Shown: one piece after another, positions 22,178 to 32,405 of the stretch
Layout of the letters: each line of letters begins with the position of its first letter
Position numbering within the stretch: position 1 is the first letter of the stretch
Origin: Nemertoderma westbladi
Lineage: Eukaryota > Xenacoelomorpha > Nemertodermatida > Nemertodermatidae
Reading direction: 5' to 3'
DNA: 64,000 nt
Assembly: GCA_032718475.1 (NCBI GenBank)
Contig: JAUCBJ010001032.1
Location: 1 to 64,000 of the forward strand
Program-made: the position numbers and the translations under genes
Notes under the pieces: model-generated
Told to the model about the DNA's origin: nothing
Databases searched by the model: none
Seen by the model: only the letters and a program-made list of their open reading frames with translations

Positions 22178-22216
22178 TACCATGACCTACTATAACAGTT
22201 ATAGTAGGTCATGGTA
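22178..22216. repeat. Perfect 19-bp-arm hairpin downstream of the peptide gene
   Basis: 22,178-22,196 and 22,198-22,216 are exact reverse complements around a single A. The hairpin lies ~95 bp after the stop codon and before the AATAAA, so it would be in the 3' UTR. Copy 2 retains 17 bp of each arm (61,888-61,922). Confidence 0.9.
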
Positions 22217-22472
22217 CTACCCATAAATGTACATCTTATTTTAATCTTTATAGGTATTATAATAATTAAAAAATAAAATATTTCTAACAAAATTCAAATA
22301 GATTGAACTATTTGTTCAGTTTCAGAAAATATCTTCGATTTTCTTCGAATTCGAAAGGGCAAGACATTGTCTACATTGAAAAAAGTATCATGTGTGATAA
22401 GCAGCCAAGGTAGCACTATCAACCGACAATGTCTCGCTATTATGGTTCTCGATGGTTATTCTGATTATATAG

Positions 22473-22620
22473 GATACAATCCTACAATGAGCTAGAAATG
22501 TTGCCCATGATGTGGCATCGTGTCCGAGGAACATGTGTGAATTGTAAATGTCAGAAAATGCGAGGTTACTGCAGTGATAGATGTACTCCAGCCAAGTATG
22601 ACCGCTCTATCACTCATTAA
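22473..22620 (+). CDS. Possible Cys-rich (VWC-like) terminal exon, copy 1 only
   Basis: An open frame ending at TAA (22,618-22,620) encodes TCVNCKCQKMRGYCSDRC, a C-x2-C-x-C-x6-C-x3-C pattern like the second half of a von Willebrand C-type domain, with a Trp a few residues upstream as in such domains. A weak AG acceptor (TATATAG) precedes it, and an ATG at 22,498 could start a 40-aa ORF instead. AATAAA follows near 22,850. This stretch (22,455-23,125) is missing from copy 2. It may be the last exon of a small secreted protein whose other exons lie elsewhere, or chance. No transcript evidence is available here. Confidence 0.35.
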
Positions 22621-23036
22621 GGGTGGGGGAATGATAACAGGGACAGGACAGCTTGGTTGAGCAAGAATAGCGGTGGATAGAGGTGTGAATAGAGGTGTTA
22701 ACTCAGACAGCTACTCAGACATCTGTTATTTATTATCTATATGTTACATTACATATGAATTACATACTATTTTTACATATGAAAACTAAAAATAGAACTA
22801 ATTGTATATCCCAATCCAGTAATTGCAATTTGAAATATAATAAATCCGTATTCCGTGGGTAAGATGTAGGGGTGGGCTTCGTAGAGAGACGCTTGCTAGG
22901 AGGTTATGTGCGAAAACATATCTAGTAGCACACTGTGACGAATTGAGTGAGGAATAGTGTACTTTTGAAGAATGTTCGAGATATAATCGAATAATTAATT
23001 GATTAATTAAAATTAATCGAATGATAATTCGAGATA
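22621..23036. other. Non-coding, unique to copy 1
   Basis: AT-rich sequence with an AATAAA-type signal near 22,850 and no further ORF of note. It is absent from copy 2, where the flank jumps from the equivalent of 22,455 into the RTE 5' region. Confidence 0.5.
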
Positions 23037-26000
23037 CAGGTCAGGTCAGGTATTCTAGGTCATTGATCAAGAAAACTTGCCACCTCCATGCAGCATAAAG
23101 GAGGTGCCACCTGTAGCTGCATAGACCCTCTTACTAGGGCAAATCTGGTCCTGTAACTAGGACCCCCTTCGTTCTGGGATAAGGACGCCCTTGGTCCTGG
23201 ATTAAGGACCCATATACTTGGCTGCAGGGGTATATGGCCTGACCAGGCAGATGGTGATCTACCAATGGCTGGTTAGGAGTAGAGTGTTCTCATGTCCACT
23301 CTGAGGGCACTTCACTGCGACCTGCACCTGGCAGCAAGGGTACAGGGCATGACCCAGCAGATGAGCTGCAACAGCCAATGGTGGGTCATGTACGCCAGAG
23401 TAGATATGGGTGATGGGCCTCATATCTGACTCCATTGCGACACCCACCCTGTAGAATGGCAAACCAGGGTGTGGTATTTGCCCCGAGAGCTGACTCGGCA
23501 AAAAAGCACCCCCCAACCCCCACTATGGATTACATTAGCAATGCGGAGGTCCGGCCACTAGAGGCCAGTGGAATTACCGGACACAATCGGCCTCACAGGC
23601 GTCAGTTAACTCCTGACCGGCTGCCTGTCTCACCCCCTACTGGAGAGAGAGCAGCCAACAATTCTTTGAGTCCCTTTCCTGATGACCTTTCTGGCCCAAA
23701 CCCTGGGTCACCAGGGAGGCCAGATTGTGATGGGGAGAGGGATTCTGGAGTTGGAGGCTACTCTCATGTTCCACCCCGACCAACAAAGCCATTGGTGAAT
23801 CTGAGGCAAGTCACTAGACTAGCCTCAGTAAACACCCTAACACTCGGGTCCCCAATGCGACAAGGTGAGCTGACTGCCTTGGCAGATAAGCTTTCTCTTA
23901 GCGCAGTGGGTGTTCAAGAGCACCGAATGCAGACTGGACAGACTGATGAGGTTCTGATTAAGGACATGGGGGGCGGTTGGCGACTCGCCCTCGCGTCAGC
24001 AGATGATAGTGGCAATGGTGGAATTGGTCTATTGATGAATCCAACTGCACATGCAGCATTGGACAAAATAGACCAAATCTCTAACCGCATCATCCGTTGC
24101 CACTTCTCATGTTCTGGAAGACTGGCTAAGAAGTTTCCTAAGGTGGTTCTGATTGTGTGCTACTCTCCAACTAGTGTTGCCCCTGTAGAGGAGGTGGAAA
24201 ATTTCTACCACAATCTACAAGCAGCAACTGATGGAGTGGATCAGCATGCATTCTTAACATTCCTGGGAGACTTTAATGCAAGTCTGCATCAATCACCTAC
24301 ATCGCCCTGGGTCTATAGCAATAGTGTTAACCGAAATTCTGTCCATCTTCAGGATTTTATCTCTGGAAATGGATTGTTTTCGGCTGGAACCCAGTTCAAG
24401 AAGCGAACTGGAAAGCTATGGACTCATAGTGGACCCAGTGGTCACAAGTCCCAGATAGACCATATTCTGTTTCGTAGGAAATACAGGAGCTCTATACAAG
24501 ACTGTAATGCATTTACACTTCGACCCTTCTCCAGTGATCACCGCCTTATTGTGGCCAAGGTAAGACTTAGTCTGCGTGCTAGCAGAACAACGAAATCTGC
24601 CTTGCCATGGCATGACTGGTCCTCTCTGTTGCAACAGCCAAGTGTGAGATCCAGCTTCACACTACAGCTGAGCAACAGGTATGAGGCTCTTGCCTCTGAG
24701 GCGGCAGATCACTGTGAGGGCTATACTGCCTTTACAGAAGCAGTTAAGTTAGCAGCTGCAGAAACAGTTCCTGTATACCCTCGAAACAGGAAAAGGGCCC
24801 CCTGGACTGACAACAAAATTCAGAAGTGCCGAAATGACCTTCATAAGGCGCAGAAAGAGTCCCGACTCAAACAGACTACAGCGGCCAAGAATGCAGTTAA
24901 AGCTGCATCTAGGTCCCTGAACAGGCAGTACTCTGTTAATCTACAGGAGCTAATAAACCAACAGGTTGATGCCATCAATGATGCTGACGACAGCAGGCAA
25001 TCATCCCAGGCATGGAAATCGATCAATCTGCTTACTGGGCGGAAAAGCCAACCAACCACCAAGGTTAAGGCTGAATCACCAGCCGATCGCCTCAATGGTT
25101 GGAAAGCCCACTTTGAAAAGCTCCTCAATAATGACAGGGTATTGCCTGATAACTTTATAGAAGTAAAAGTGTCTGAGTCTGTACTCCCAGATATTCCCAT
25201 TGGCGATATCTCCTTTGCAGAAGTGAAGGCTGCTGCAAAGAGCATTAAGACCAATCGTGCCAGTGGAGTAGATGGTGTTCCCCCTGAGGTCTTTAAAATA
25301 CCTGAGTGTTTAAAGCTCATCTATCCCATCATAGTAGACATGTACCGTACAACAAGAGTCCCACAAGAAATGAAAACAAATAAGTTGGTGCCAGTTCCCA
25401 AGAAGGGCAACCTAACACTCTATGGTTCTTTTCGGGGAATCTCATTGATCTCGATTGCTGCAAAACTATACAATAGAATTCTATTAAATCGCATCAGGGA
25501 TCCCATTGAGAGACTGCTACGTGGAAATCAGAATGGGTTCCGTAAAGGTCGTGGGACCATGGAGCCCATTTTGGCACTTAGAAGGATAATTGAAGAGTTA
25601 TCAAAAAAGAAAGACAGGCATCTGGCTGTTATCTTTGTTGACTTCTTCAAGGCCTTTGATTCAGTCTCTCGCTCACGTATGTTCAGCATACTTTCATTAT
25701 ATGGGATTCCTGATGAAATTATTGCAGCAATCAGATCAGTATACGATGGTTCGACAACATTTGTGTCTACTGTTGACGGTGACACAGAACCATTTGAAGT
25801 GTTATGGGGCGTCCTCCAAGGAGACACACTTGCACCATTCTTGTTCATTATTGTGGTTGACTATGTTCTACGCATGTCCTTAGATCATCATAATGATGAT
25901 GGAGTGATGATAACTCCACCTACTGGCTCCAGAAGTCGAGGAAAACCTGCCAAGTACCTAACTGATCTAGACTTTGCTGATGACTTAGGAGTACTCTCAG

Positions 26001-26790
26001 AATCATTAGAGGGAGCCCAGCGGCTCCTCAGCTCATTAGAACATGCTGCTTCTAGTGTTGGTCTTTTTATTAACTCCAGAAAGACCAAAATTCTGACAGT
26101 TAACTTTGAAAGTCCTCAGCAAGTCTCTGATCGGATGAGCATAAGCTCAAAGGATGGTATGCTTGAGCATGTGGACGACTTCTGTTACCTGGGATCATGG
26201 ATCCGGAAGTCAGGTGAGGACCTTCGAATACGTAAGGGAAAGGCATGGGCAGCCTTGAATAGGCTTTCCAGGATTTGGAAGTCACCTAGAATTAATCGGA
26301 AACTTAAGGTCCGATTATTTAGAGCAGCAGTAGTTCCAGTACTCCTCTACGGGAGTCCATGCTGGGCTCTAACTGCTGAGGACACCAAATCTCTGGATGG
26401 CACATTCACAAGAATGCTACGCCGGGTACATTGTGTCAAGTACAATGCACACATCTCCAACCAGACACTATATAACATTGGAGGTGTCTCATTGGTTCCC
26501 CCAAGCTTGACACTAGAACAAAATCGCCTCCGCTTTGCAGGACATTGCTTTCGCCGTGAGGACCAGCCAGTGCATAATCTTGTACTTTGGCAGCCTCATG
26601 GAGTGAATAAGCATGGTGGACAGCCCATGACTTTCTTGAGACGCATCTTAAAGGACACTGGCCTTAAAGATGCGGATGATCTAGCAAATGTCATGGGTGA
26701 TAGGGAGTTGTGGTGGTGCAATTTTGTTGACAAGCCGGCACAGCATTCTTAAAAATGCAGCTGCAAAGCAGCATGCCGATCCTAGTAGTA
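23037..26790 (+). mobile_element. RTE-type non-LTR retrotransposon, near full length
   Basis: A plus-strand element with a ~420-bp 5' region containing short direct repeats (CAGGTCAGGTCAGG at its start; repeated GGACC/AGGAC words at 23,150-23,210), one intact ORF and a short 3' UTR ending GCATGCCGATCC plus TAG repeats. GAGATA at 23,031-23,036 and 26,791-26,796 may be a 6-bp target-site duplication. Other copies in the window: 5957-8735 (minus), 46,775-46,992, 48,217-48,405, and 62,187-64,000. Confidence 0.85.
23456..26752 (+). CDS. Endonuclease-reverse transcriptase of RTE-type element (1098 aa, intact)
   Basis: A single ORF for the retrotransposition enzyme. After a Pro/Ser-rich N-terminal extension (~1-110) comes the APE-type endonuclease with GVQEHRM (~150), LGDFNAS (~271) and SSDHRLI (~359). 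The RT has VPVPKKGNLTLYGSFRGISL (~645), VDFFKAFDSV, GVLQGDTLAPF and LDFADDLGV (~840). The C-terminal region ends in LRFAGHCFRREDQ and a tail of conserved residues also seen in the truncated copies. The frame extends upstream of the chosen start to 23,435 without an ATG, so the first ATG at 23,456 is used. No inactivating change is visible. The partial copy at 62,513-64,000 is almost identical, as expected from the segmental duplication. Confidence 0.93.
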   Translation: MANQGVVFAPRADSAKKHPPTPTMDYISNAEVRPLEASGITGHNRPHRRQLTPDRLPVSPPTGERAANNSLSPFPDDLSGPNPGSPGRPDCDGERDSGVGGYSHVPPRPTKPLVNLRQVTRLASVNTLTLGSPMRQGELTALADKLSLSAVGVQEHRMQTGQTDEVLIKDMGGGWRLALASADDSGNGGIGLLMNPTAHAALDKIDQISNRIIRCHFSCSGRLAKKFPKVVLIVCYSPTSVAPVEEVENFYHNLQAATDGVDQHAFLTFLGDFNASLHQSPTSPWVYSNSVNRNSVHLQDFISGNGLFSAGTQFKKRTGKLWTHSGPSGHKSQIDHILFRRKYRSSIQDCNAFTLRPFSSDHRLIVAKVRLSLRASRTTKSALPWHDWSSLLQQPSVRSSFTLQLSNRYEALASEAADHCEGYTAFTEAVKLAAAETVPVYPRNRKRAPWTDNKIQKCRNDLHKAQKESRLKQTTAAKNAVKAASRSLNRQYSVNLQELINQQVDAINDADDSRQSSQAWKSINLLTGRKSQPTTKVKAESPADRLNGWKAHFEKLLNNDRVLPDNFIEVKVSESVLPDIPIGDISFAEVKAAAKSIKTNRASGVDGVPPEVFKIPECLKLIYPIIVDMYRTTRVPQEMKTNKLVPVPKKGNLTLYGSFRGISLISIAAKLYNRILLNRIRDPIERLLRGNQNGFRKGRGTMEPILALRRIIEELSKKKDRHLAVIFVDFFKAFDSVSRSRMFSILSLYGIPDEIIAAIRSVYDGSTTFVSTVDGDTEPFEVLWGVLQGDTLAPFLFIIVVDYVLRMSLDHHNDDGVMITPPTGSRSRGKPAKYLTDLDFADDLGVLSESLEGAQRLLSSLEHAASSVGLFINSRKTKILTVNFESPQQVSDRMSISSKDGMLEHVDDFCYLGSWIRKSGEDLRIRKGKAWAALNRLSRIWKSPRINRKLKVRLFRAAVVPVLLYGSPCWALTAEDTKSLDGTFTRMLRRVHCVKYNAHISNQTLYNIGGVSLVPPSLTLEQNRLRFAGHCFRREDQPVHNLVLWQPHGVNKHGGQPMTFLRRILKDTGLKDADDLANVMGDRELWWCNFVDKPAQHS

Positions 26791-26869
26791 GAGATATAAT
26801 AATACTGATATTGGCCTTTGGTTGACATTGGATCAGGTTTTTTGCGATTACGTATTAATTGCTTAATAT

Positions 26870-29790
26870 TATAGCAATGAGTCGCTATTGACGTCAGTGC
26901 GGGTAGGCCTTCATCCCAGGCATTCAGTTGATAGTTTTGAAAAGCTATACAGTTCCTGTATCCTGAGACATGCTTAAAGAGTACATTATGGTATAAATAT
27001 TGGATCTTATGATTTGGACTGTTGAGGGTATTATATATGAAGCGGCATCTCTCAAGGTTTATATGTTTGAAGGATCTGTAATATCGAAGAGATTAAGCAA
27101 AACTTCGTTTGAAATGTAGTTGCCGGTTCTAGCTAGTCCTCTCATCGCTTTCCTTAGTTGGATTGATATATCTTTGGTGTCAGTGTTACTCAGGATTGAG
27201 CATCCATATAAGATAGACGGTATGCACACTAAGTTCCAGATTTTTGACGTCACTGACAGTGGTACATTGTCGACTGCGAAGCCTCTATTATTTATTCGGC
27301 TGACGGAGGTCCATATTTTAGTTATAAAGTGTAACTTTAGGTTGTTTGAGGTTGCTGGTAGTGGTAGTCCCATGTACGAGCATTTTGCAGTTGCTGGTAG
27401 ACTGAGTCCTTCTAGATAAATGCATCCATTGGTGTCTGTAGTCCCTTTTGTCGTAATATGTAGATAATGTGATTTCTTAAGGTTGACTGTTAGGTTATAT
27501 AGTGCAAAGTAATTGTTACAGATTTCCATCATGTCTTTCAGGTCTGATTGTATATTAGCGAGGAGAAATATGTCATTGGCATAACTTATAACGCAGTATG
27601 ATTCATCGTTCATATGTATTCCTAGTTTGCTATTGCCAAGATCTATGATAAGGTCACGTAGGTAGAAGTTAAATAGTACAGCTGATAGGACTCCACCCTG
27701 TCGAACTCCTTGTAGCAACGGGATTCTTTGTTTGATAATTTGATTTCCATTCTTTAGGATGGCAATTGAACGTGTGTAGTATGAGAATAATGATTGTATG
27801 AGGTCTCTATCTAGTTCTGTTTCCCAGAGCTTATCAAATAGTTTGTTATAATCTATCTTATCAAAGGCTGATTGTAGGTCTATTGATAAGATAGGTCTAT
27901 TGATATCCTCCTTTGTTGTAGTATCTAATGAGGCCATCGTTAACAGAATGTGCTGTTTCTGAGCTTATTTGTTTCTTGTATCCAAACTGTAGATCAGTAG
28001 TTGTAAGTTTAGCTAATTTTGGTAGTAGTATTTGTTCCCACAGTTTAGCTATAATCGTTATTATTGAGATTCCGCGATATCTAGTAGGTGTTAGTCTGGC
28101 GTTTGGGGATGTTGGTTTTGATACGGGTGATAGTAGGTTAATACACATGCTCTGTGGGCATAGTCCCGTTGAACGGATATTATTGAAAATATTGGCGATG
28201 TAGTTATGCATTACTTCAGATGGGCATTGTTGAAGGCATTCAGCTCGAATATTATGTATGTCCGCTGATTTTCTCTTGTTTAGGGATGTAATCGACTCTT
28301 TAATGTCGAGAGAGGTTACCATTTTCATTGGTTGACCATCTTGAGGTTTGGTGGTGGGAAGTGGTTGTATAGTTGCATTACTATTAAAGTTTGTCAGGTA
28401 TTCCAAGTGAAGTGTTTCAAATTTATCATCGGGTACTAAGCTGTTTAGCTGGGGATGTTTAACTAGTCTCCAGAATTCGTTGGGGTTAGATGAACATGAT
28501 TCTGCTAAGTCATGGATATGTTGGAAGTAAATTGATCTCTCTATTTTGGCTTGTGAGTGTTGATATTCTAGTTTGGATTTGAAGTATTTCTGGTAGTATT
28601 TGCAATGTGGGTCTCTAGATCCACCATTTTTAGTCCACTGAACTTTAGCTTCATCATGGTTTTTCTTTAATTCTCCAATGGTGTCGTTTGATGTATTGGG
28701 TCTGTGATGCTTAATGGTGCGCTTTGGTTTAGCATAGACAGAGGGGATGCATTGTTTGGCAGCACTTGATATTGTGTCCGTTAGTGTTTATAGCATATAT
28801 TCTGCTACTTCTTTTCCACTATGTTCATCATGAAATACGTCATCAGTAAGATGCTTTTCTATGTATAACTTGTAGTCCCTGAGTTGACTATCGGTTGCCT
28901 TCATGAAGAGATATGTCGGATTTTTCGATTTTCTCCTTGGTAGCCTTGCTGGAAGATGTTTTTGAACCAAATCAAAAGTGCTGGTGATTGGAGTGTGATC
29001 AGACAAATTATCATCAGAAAGTTTATGTACTTCACATTCGACTAGGTTTTTATTTAGCCCCTGCGTGTTAAATATGTGATCTATATATGTGGAATCCCTT
29101 TTGGAGTCGAAATAGTATGTTGCTTCTGGACCTTTTGTTTGTTGACAAAAGTCTGTGATGGTGAAGTCATGTTTCTTTATGATAGTGTCCTGGAAGATTT
29201 CTCCAAATTGTAATGTTTTGCTTGATCCTCTACATGTGGATTGTTGTCTTTGTATTGCTCCATTTATATCGCCAATAATTATAACCTCGTGACCGGTATT
29301 TACTGCATCGTCTGTTATTGCATCTAGACTTGCGCATGTTTTTATGTATTGTTCTTTGTCATTTGGTTTTTTGTTATTGGACGGTAAGTATGCTCCAACT
29401 ATGACAATTTCTGTGTCACTGAACTTGTTAATTTTGATTCCAGTGATACGATCACTATGAATAACTACGTTCTGGCAGTATGGTATGAGCTAATCTTTAA
29501 TGAATAGTGCAATTCCTCCTTCTCCGCGTTTCCTATTAATATTCGGGGTTTCCATCTCGGTAGCACATTTATATTGAATACATGAATATTTGGGACAAGT
29601 TTTCTTCCGTTTGAGATAAAATTCTGCTTGTCTAGGGGTGAGCCAGTGTTCTTGGACTGCTAGTACATCCAGGGAGTTTGTTGTTAGGATATCTGAGATG
29701 TAACTTTTGTTGCGTATGTATCCTTTGCAATTGAAAGTCCCTACTCTAAGTGATTTCTTGACATTCGGATTTAATATCGTTTGACTTTTG
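26870..29790 (-). pseudogene. ORF2 (endonuclease-RT) of CR1-group-like non-LTR element B
   Basis: Read on the minus strand from 29,790. The endonuclease starts VGTFNCKGY and has LAVQEHWL, IIIGDINGAIQ, YIDHIF and LSDHTPIT. A linker follows, then the RT: TRYRGISIITIIAKLW, LQFGYKKQISSETAHS, SIDLQSAFDKIDY, GVRQGGVLSAVLFNFY and YANDIFLLA (28,406-27,059), with a C-terminal extension to ~26,870. The catalytic YADD is changed to YAND. In-frame stops (for example the TAA near 28,787 and one near 29,490 in the endonuclease) and a frameshift between the pieces at 27,897-28,406 and 27,059-27,937 show it is dead. It is the downstream partner of the ORF1 split by the BEL insertion. Confidence 0.82.
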
Positions 29791-29847
29791 GAACTTTGAT
29801 GATGGTGCGACTGCGAGTATGTACTATGGAGATGTTCGTGGATTGAC

Positions 29848-30407
29848 TTAAAAGTTGGTTCTTGTCAGGTATTCTCCATTACGTTGGGTACGTTGTTGAT
29901 ATGGTTCTTGATATGTTCTATTTCTCCACTGCCTCGAGTCTCCATTGTTGCAATGTGAATAATGATTAGCGGACTCTGATGGATATGGATCACGATTTAT
30001 CCTGCTCTGCGTGTCTGTGTAATGCGTTCCGGGTGGTTTGAATTGACTTTGCTGTTTATCACTGTAGTTTCTAGATTGATAGTGGTTTCTGTTGGAATTA
30101 TTTCCCATTTGCCATCGACTATTTACTGGGTTGCTTCCGTTTTGGACTGCTCTGCTGTCCACCCTTGTCGAGTACGAGTGTGTTTTTCAGAGGTCATCTG
30201 TGGTAAATTACTGGTTTCACTAGTTTGAGGGCATAGTTTATTGGACTCAGTGCTTCCTGATCCTAAGTTATCTGTATTAGCTTGTTGAGTAGTTGGTTTT
30301 GTTGTCGTATTAGGAGTGCTATTTTGGACTCGTTATCTAGCTCCTCATATATATTGTGGGTTGGGATTTCGTATGGTTTATGTTTGTTTGTCACTGAGGA
30401 TACGGGG
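29848..30407 (-). pseudogene. 3' part of ORF1 of non-LTR element B and ORF1-ORF2 spacer
   Basis: The ORF1 frame entering from the far side of the BEL insertion stays open from 30,407 to a TAG at 30,263-30,265. A second frame (30,162-29,848) encodes an Asn/Gln/Arg-rich stretch (QSRNYSDKQQSQF-type composition), resembling the basic, low-complexity tails of ORF1 RNA-binding proteins. Order and orientation match one element together with 41,507-44,127. Confidence 0.6.
30403..30407 (+). repeat. BEL target-site duplication (left)
   Basis: CGGGG immediately before the TGTT LTR start. It matches 41,507-41,511. Confidence 0.9.
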
Positions 30408-31917
30408 TGTTCGCGGTATTTCAACTTTCCATAACGCGAGTTGAATATTTTTGTATTTTATTAAAATTGATTATTCCGATATTACTACTGGGTGCGGGAC
30501 CATGGGTTTTGGGCACATTCAATAAACTGGGGGCGATTTATGGGCGAACTTTGGGGCAACTTACAGGGTACGGGAATAATTTTATAGTTATAAGGGCCAG
30601 GGGGGATGGAAAATGCAAGCAGTATTCAGGTTAGCCTGAGTACTATTAGGCCCTGGCCAACTTCCTGCTGCCTGTAGGGGTGGATTTGGTAATGCGCCAG
30701 GCCTAAAGGACAAGGACTGCCCTTAGCGGTCCCTGGCCAACGGCAGCTACTACGAGACTGAAAAGAACTCGGAACGCTGACTGCTTGTGTCAGGGATTTG
30801 CGACGGGCACCGACGGCCCCTTAGTAGCCAAGCCGTTCTGGTTCTCGATGATCGAACCCCGGGGTTCGTGAGGGGTGGAGCGGACACGCGAACAGGTGGC
30901 CAACTTAAGACTGCCCCCTGACCTAAGCCGTACTGGTTCTCGATGACCGATCCCTTCGGGGTTCGTGAGGGGTGGGACGGACATGCGAAAGGGCTGGCCA
31001 CAGGACTGGTTTGACAAGGACTGCCCTTAGCGGTCTCGGGTCAACTGCAGCTACTACGAGCCTGAAAAGAACTCGGAACGCTGACTGCTTGACTGTGATT
31101 TGCGACGGGAACCGACGACAGACCCCTTAGCCAAGCCGTTCTGGTTCTCGATGATCGTTCCCTTCGGGGTTCGTGAGGGGTGGAACGGACACGCGATGGG
31201 GTCGAAAGACAAAGGACTAGACTCGACTAGACTCTACTGGCCTACCGACTGTTCGGAGCAGTTTCTCGGCTGCCGAAGCGACTACGAGCCTGAAACGGAC
31301 TCGGAAAGCCTAGGTGGTTGGGTTTCTGTGATGAACTGACGGACCCCTAGCCAAGCCGTACTGGTTCTCGATGACCGAACCCTTCGGGGTTCGAGAGGGG
31401 TGGTACGGATACGCGACAGAGTCTACCGACTGGACCGACCCTTAGCCAAGCCGTGCTGGTTCTCGATGATCGTTCCCTTCGGGGTTCGTGAGGGGTGGAA
31501 CGGACACGCGACAGGGTCGACCGACACCGACACTACGGCACTAAGACTGGGACTGAGGGAAAATCTGGGGTACATTAGGTAGGCTAAAATTCTGAGCGAA
31601 CAGTGGGTTATTAAATAATATACCGTAGGGATTTATATTATCGTGTATACTTATTGTGAATATTTGGTGTATATTGATTTGGGGAAGCCCAAAATTATTC
31701 TTAATCAGGTTTCAATGATGTTGAACAGGTTTCAACTATAGGAAGTTACATTAAAGAGTATATCCAACTAATGCAGCTTTTCTCAACCGCAAACTTGCAT
31801 CTTAGAAATATTCCCTCCCCACAATCAATATCCGGTGACTGGCCGGGGCTCGGTGGTCTGTTAAGTCACGTCTCCAGCATCGGCGTTTTTCCCCCTGGTG
31901 TAGGAATAACGGCAACA
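30408..31917 (+). repeat. 5' LTR of BEL element (1510 bp)
   Basis: Starts TGTTCGCGG and ends GGCAACA. It contains about five copies of a module built from CTGGTTCTCGATGA, TTCGGGGTTCG and GAGGGGTGG-ACGGA-ACGCGA (near 30,830, 30,920, 31,135, 31,355 and 31,450). Segment 31,196-31,510 (315 bp) is absent from the 3' LTR. ORFs on either strand inside it are repeat shadows. Confidence 0.93.
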
Positions 31918-32039
31918 AAATTAAGAATAATTAATGCGGTTAATTTTGACCGGGTGTCAAAATTAAGAATAATTCACGTGGTTAATTTTGACAGGGTGTC
32001 AAAATTAAGAATAATTATCGCGGTCAACTTCAACTGGTG
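31918..32039 (+). repeat. 42-bp stem-loop array at the 5' LTR boundary
   Basis: Units at 31,918-31,959, 31,960-32,001 and a partial third to 32,039 begin exactly where the LTR ends. GTCAAAATTAA and TTAATTTTGAC are exact 11-bp inverted repeats within the array, so the RNA can fold into successive hairpins. The place is where a primer-binding site is expected; no obvious tRNA-complementary TGG-starting site directly follows the LTR. Confidence 0.85.
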
Positions 32040-32213
32040 GAAGTTGAGAATCCTTCAATACTCTTCAAAAACTCTCTACGTGCTTGCCAGCACCCACTAC
32101 GAGGAAACTCTGGTATTTGAGTTGAGACAAAGTCGTGGTTTAATTAATCAACAAACTCGATCTAACCAACTCGTAGTCGGCAGATCACAATTCGGGAGAG
32201 TTGTTAACAGGGA

Positions 32214-32405
32214 ATGGAAGTATCGATCACACCCATTGATATAATTCAAGTTGAGCCAGGAATCTGGCACGTCGAAGTTGAGGTACAAGGAACGAACGTT
32301 GGACGATTCAGGATTACTGTTCGGGTGGTCCAAGCTGAGTACAATACCTACGAGGAACTGTTTTACGACATCGCGTATCTCGCCATCGACGAGGCGTTAC
32401 AATGA
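32214..32405 (+). CDS. Small leader ORF (63 aa) overlapping gag start as ATGA
   Basis: The ORF runs from ATG at 32,214 to TGA at 32,403-32,405. The following Gag ORF starts at the ATG of the same ATGA (32,402). The product is acidic, rich in Val/Ile/Glu, with alternating hydrophobic residues (GIWHVEVEVQG, GRFRITVRVV) that suggest beta strands. I recognise no family. An ATGA overlap is the arrangement used for termination-reinitiation in some retroelements and viruses; that use here is inference. It is also possible that the ORF is chance, but its length and the exact overlap argue against that. Confidence 0.5.
   Translation: MEVSITPIDIIQVEPGIWHVEVEVQGTNVGRFRITVRVVQAEYNTYEELFYDIAYLAIDEALQ

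Noticed and set aside
30750-31017. 83- and 75-aa minus ORFs (also 40,654-40,921)
   Set aside because: They lie inside the LTR repeat modules and are identical only because the LTRs are identical.
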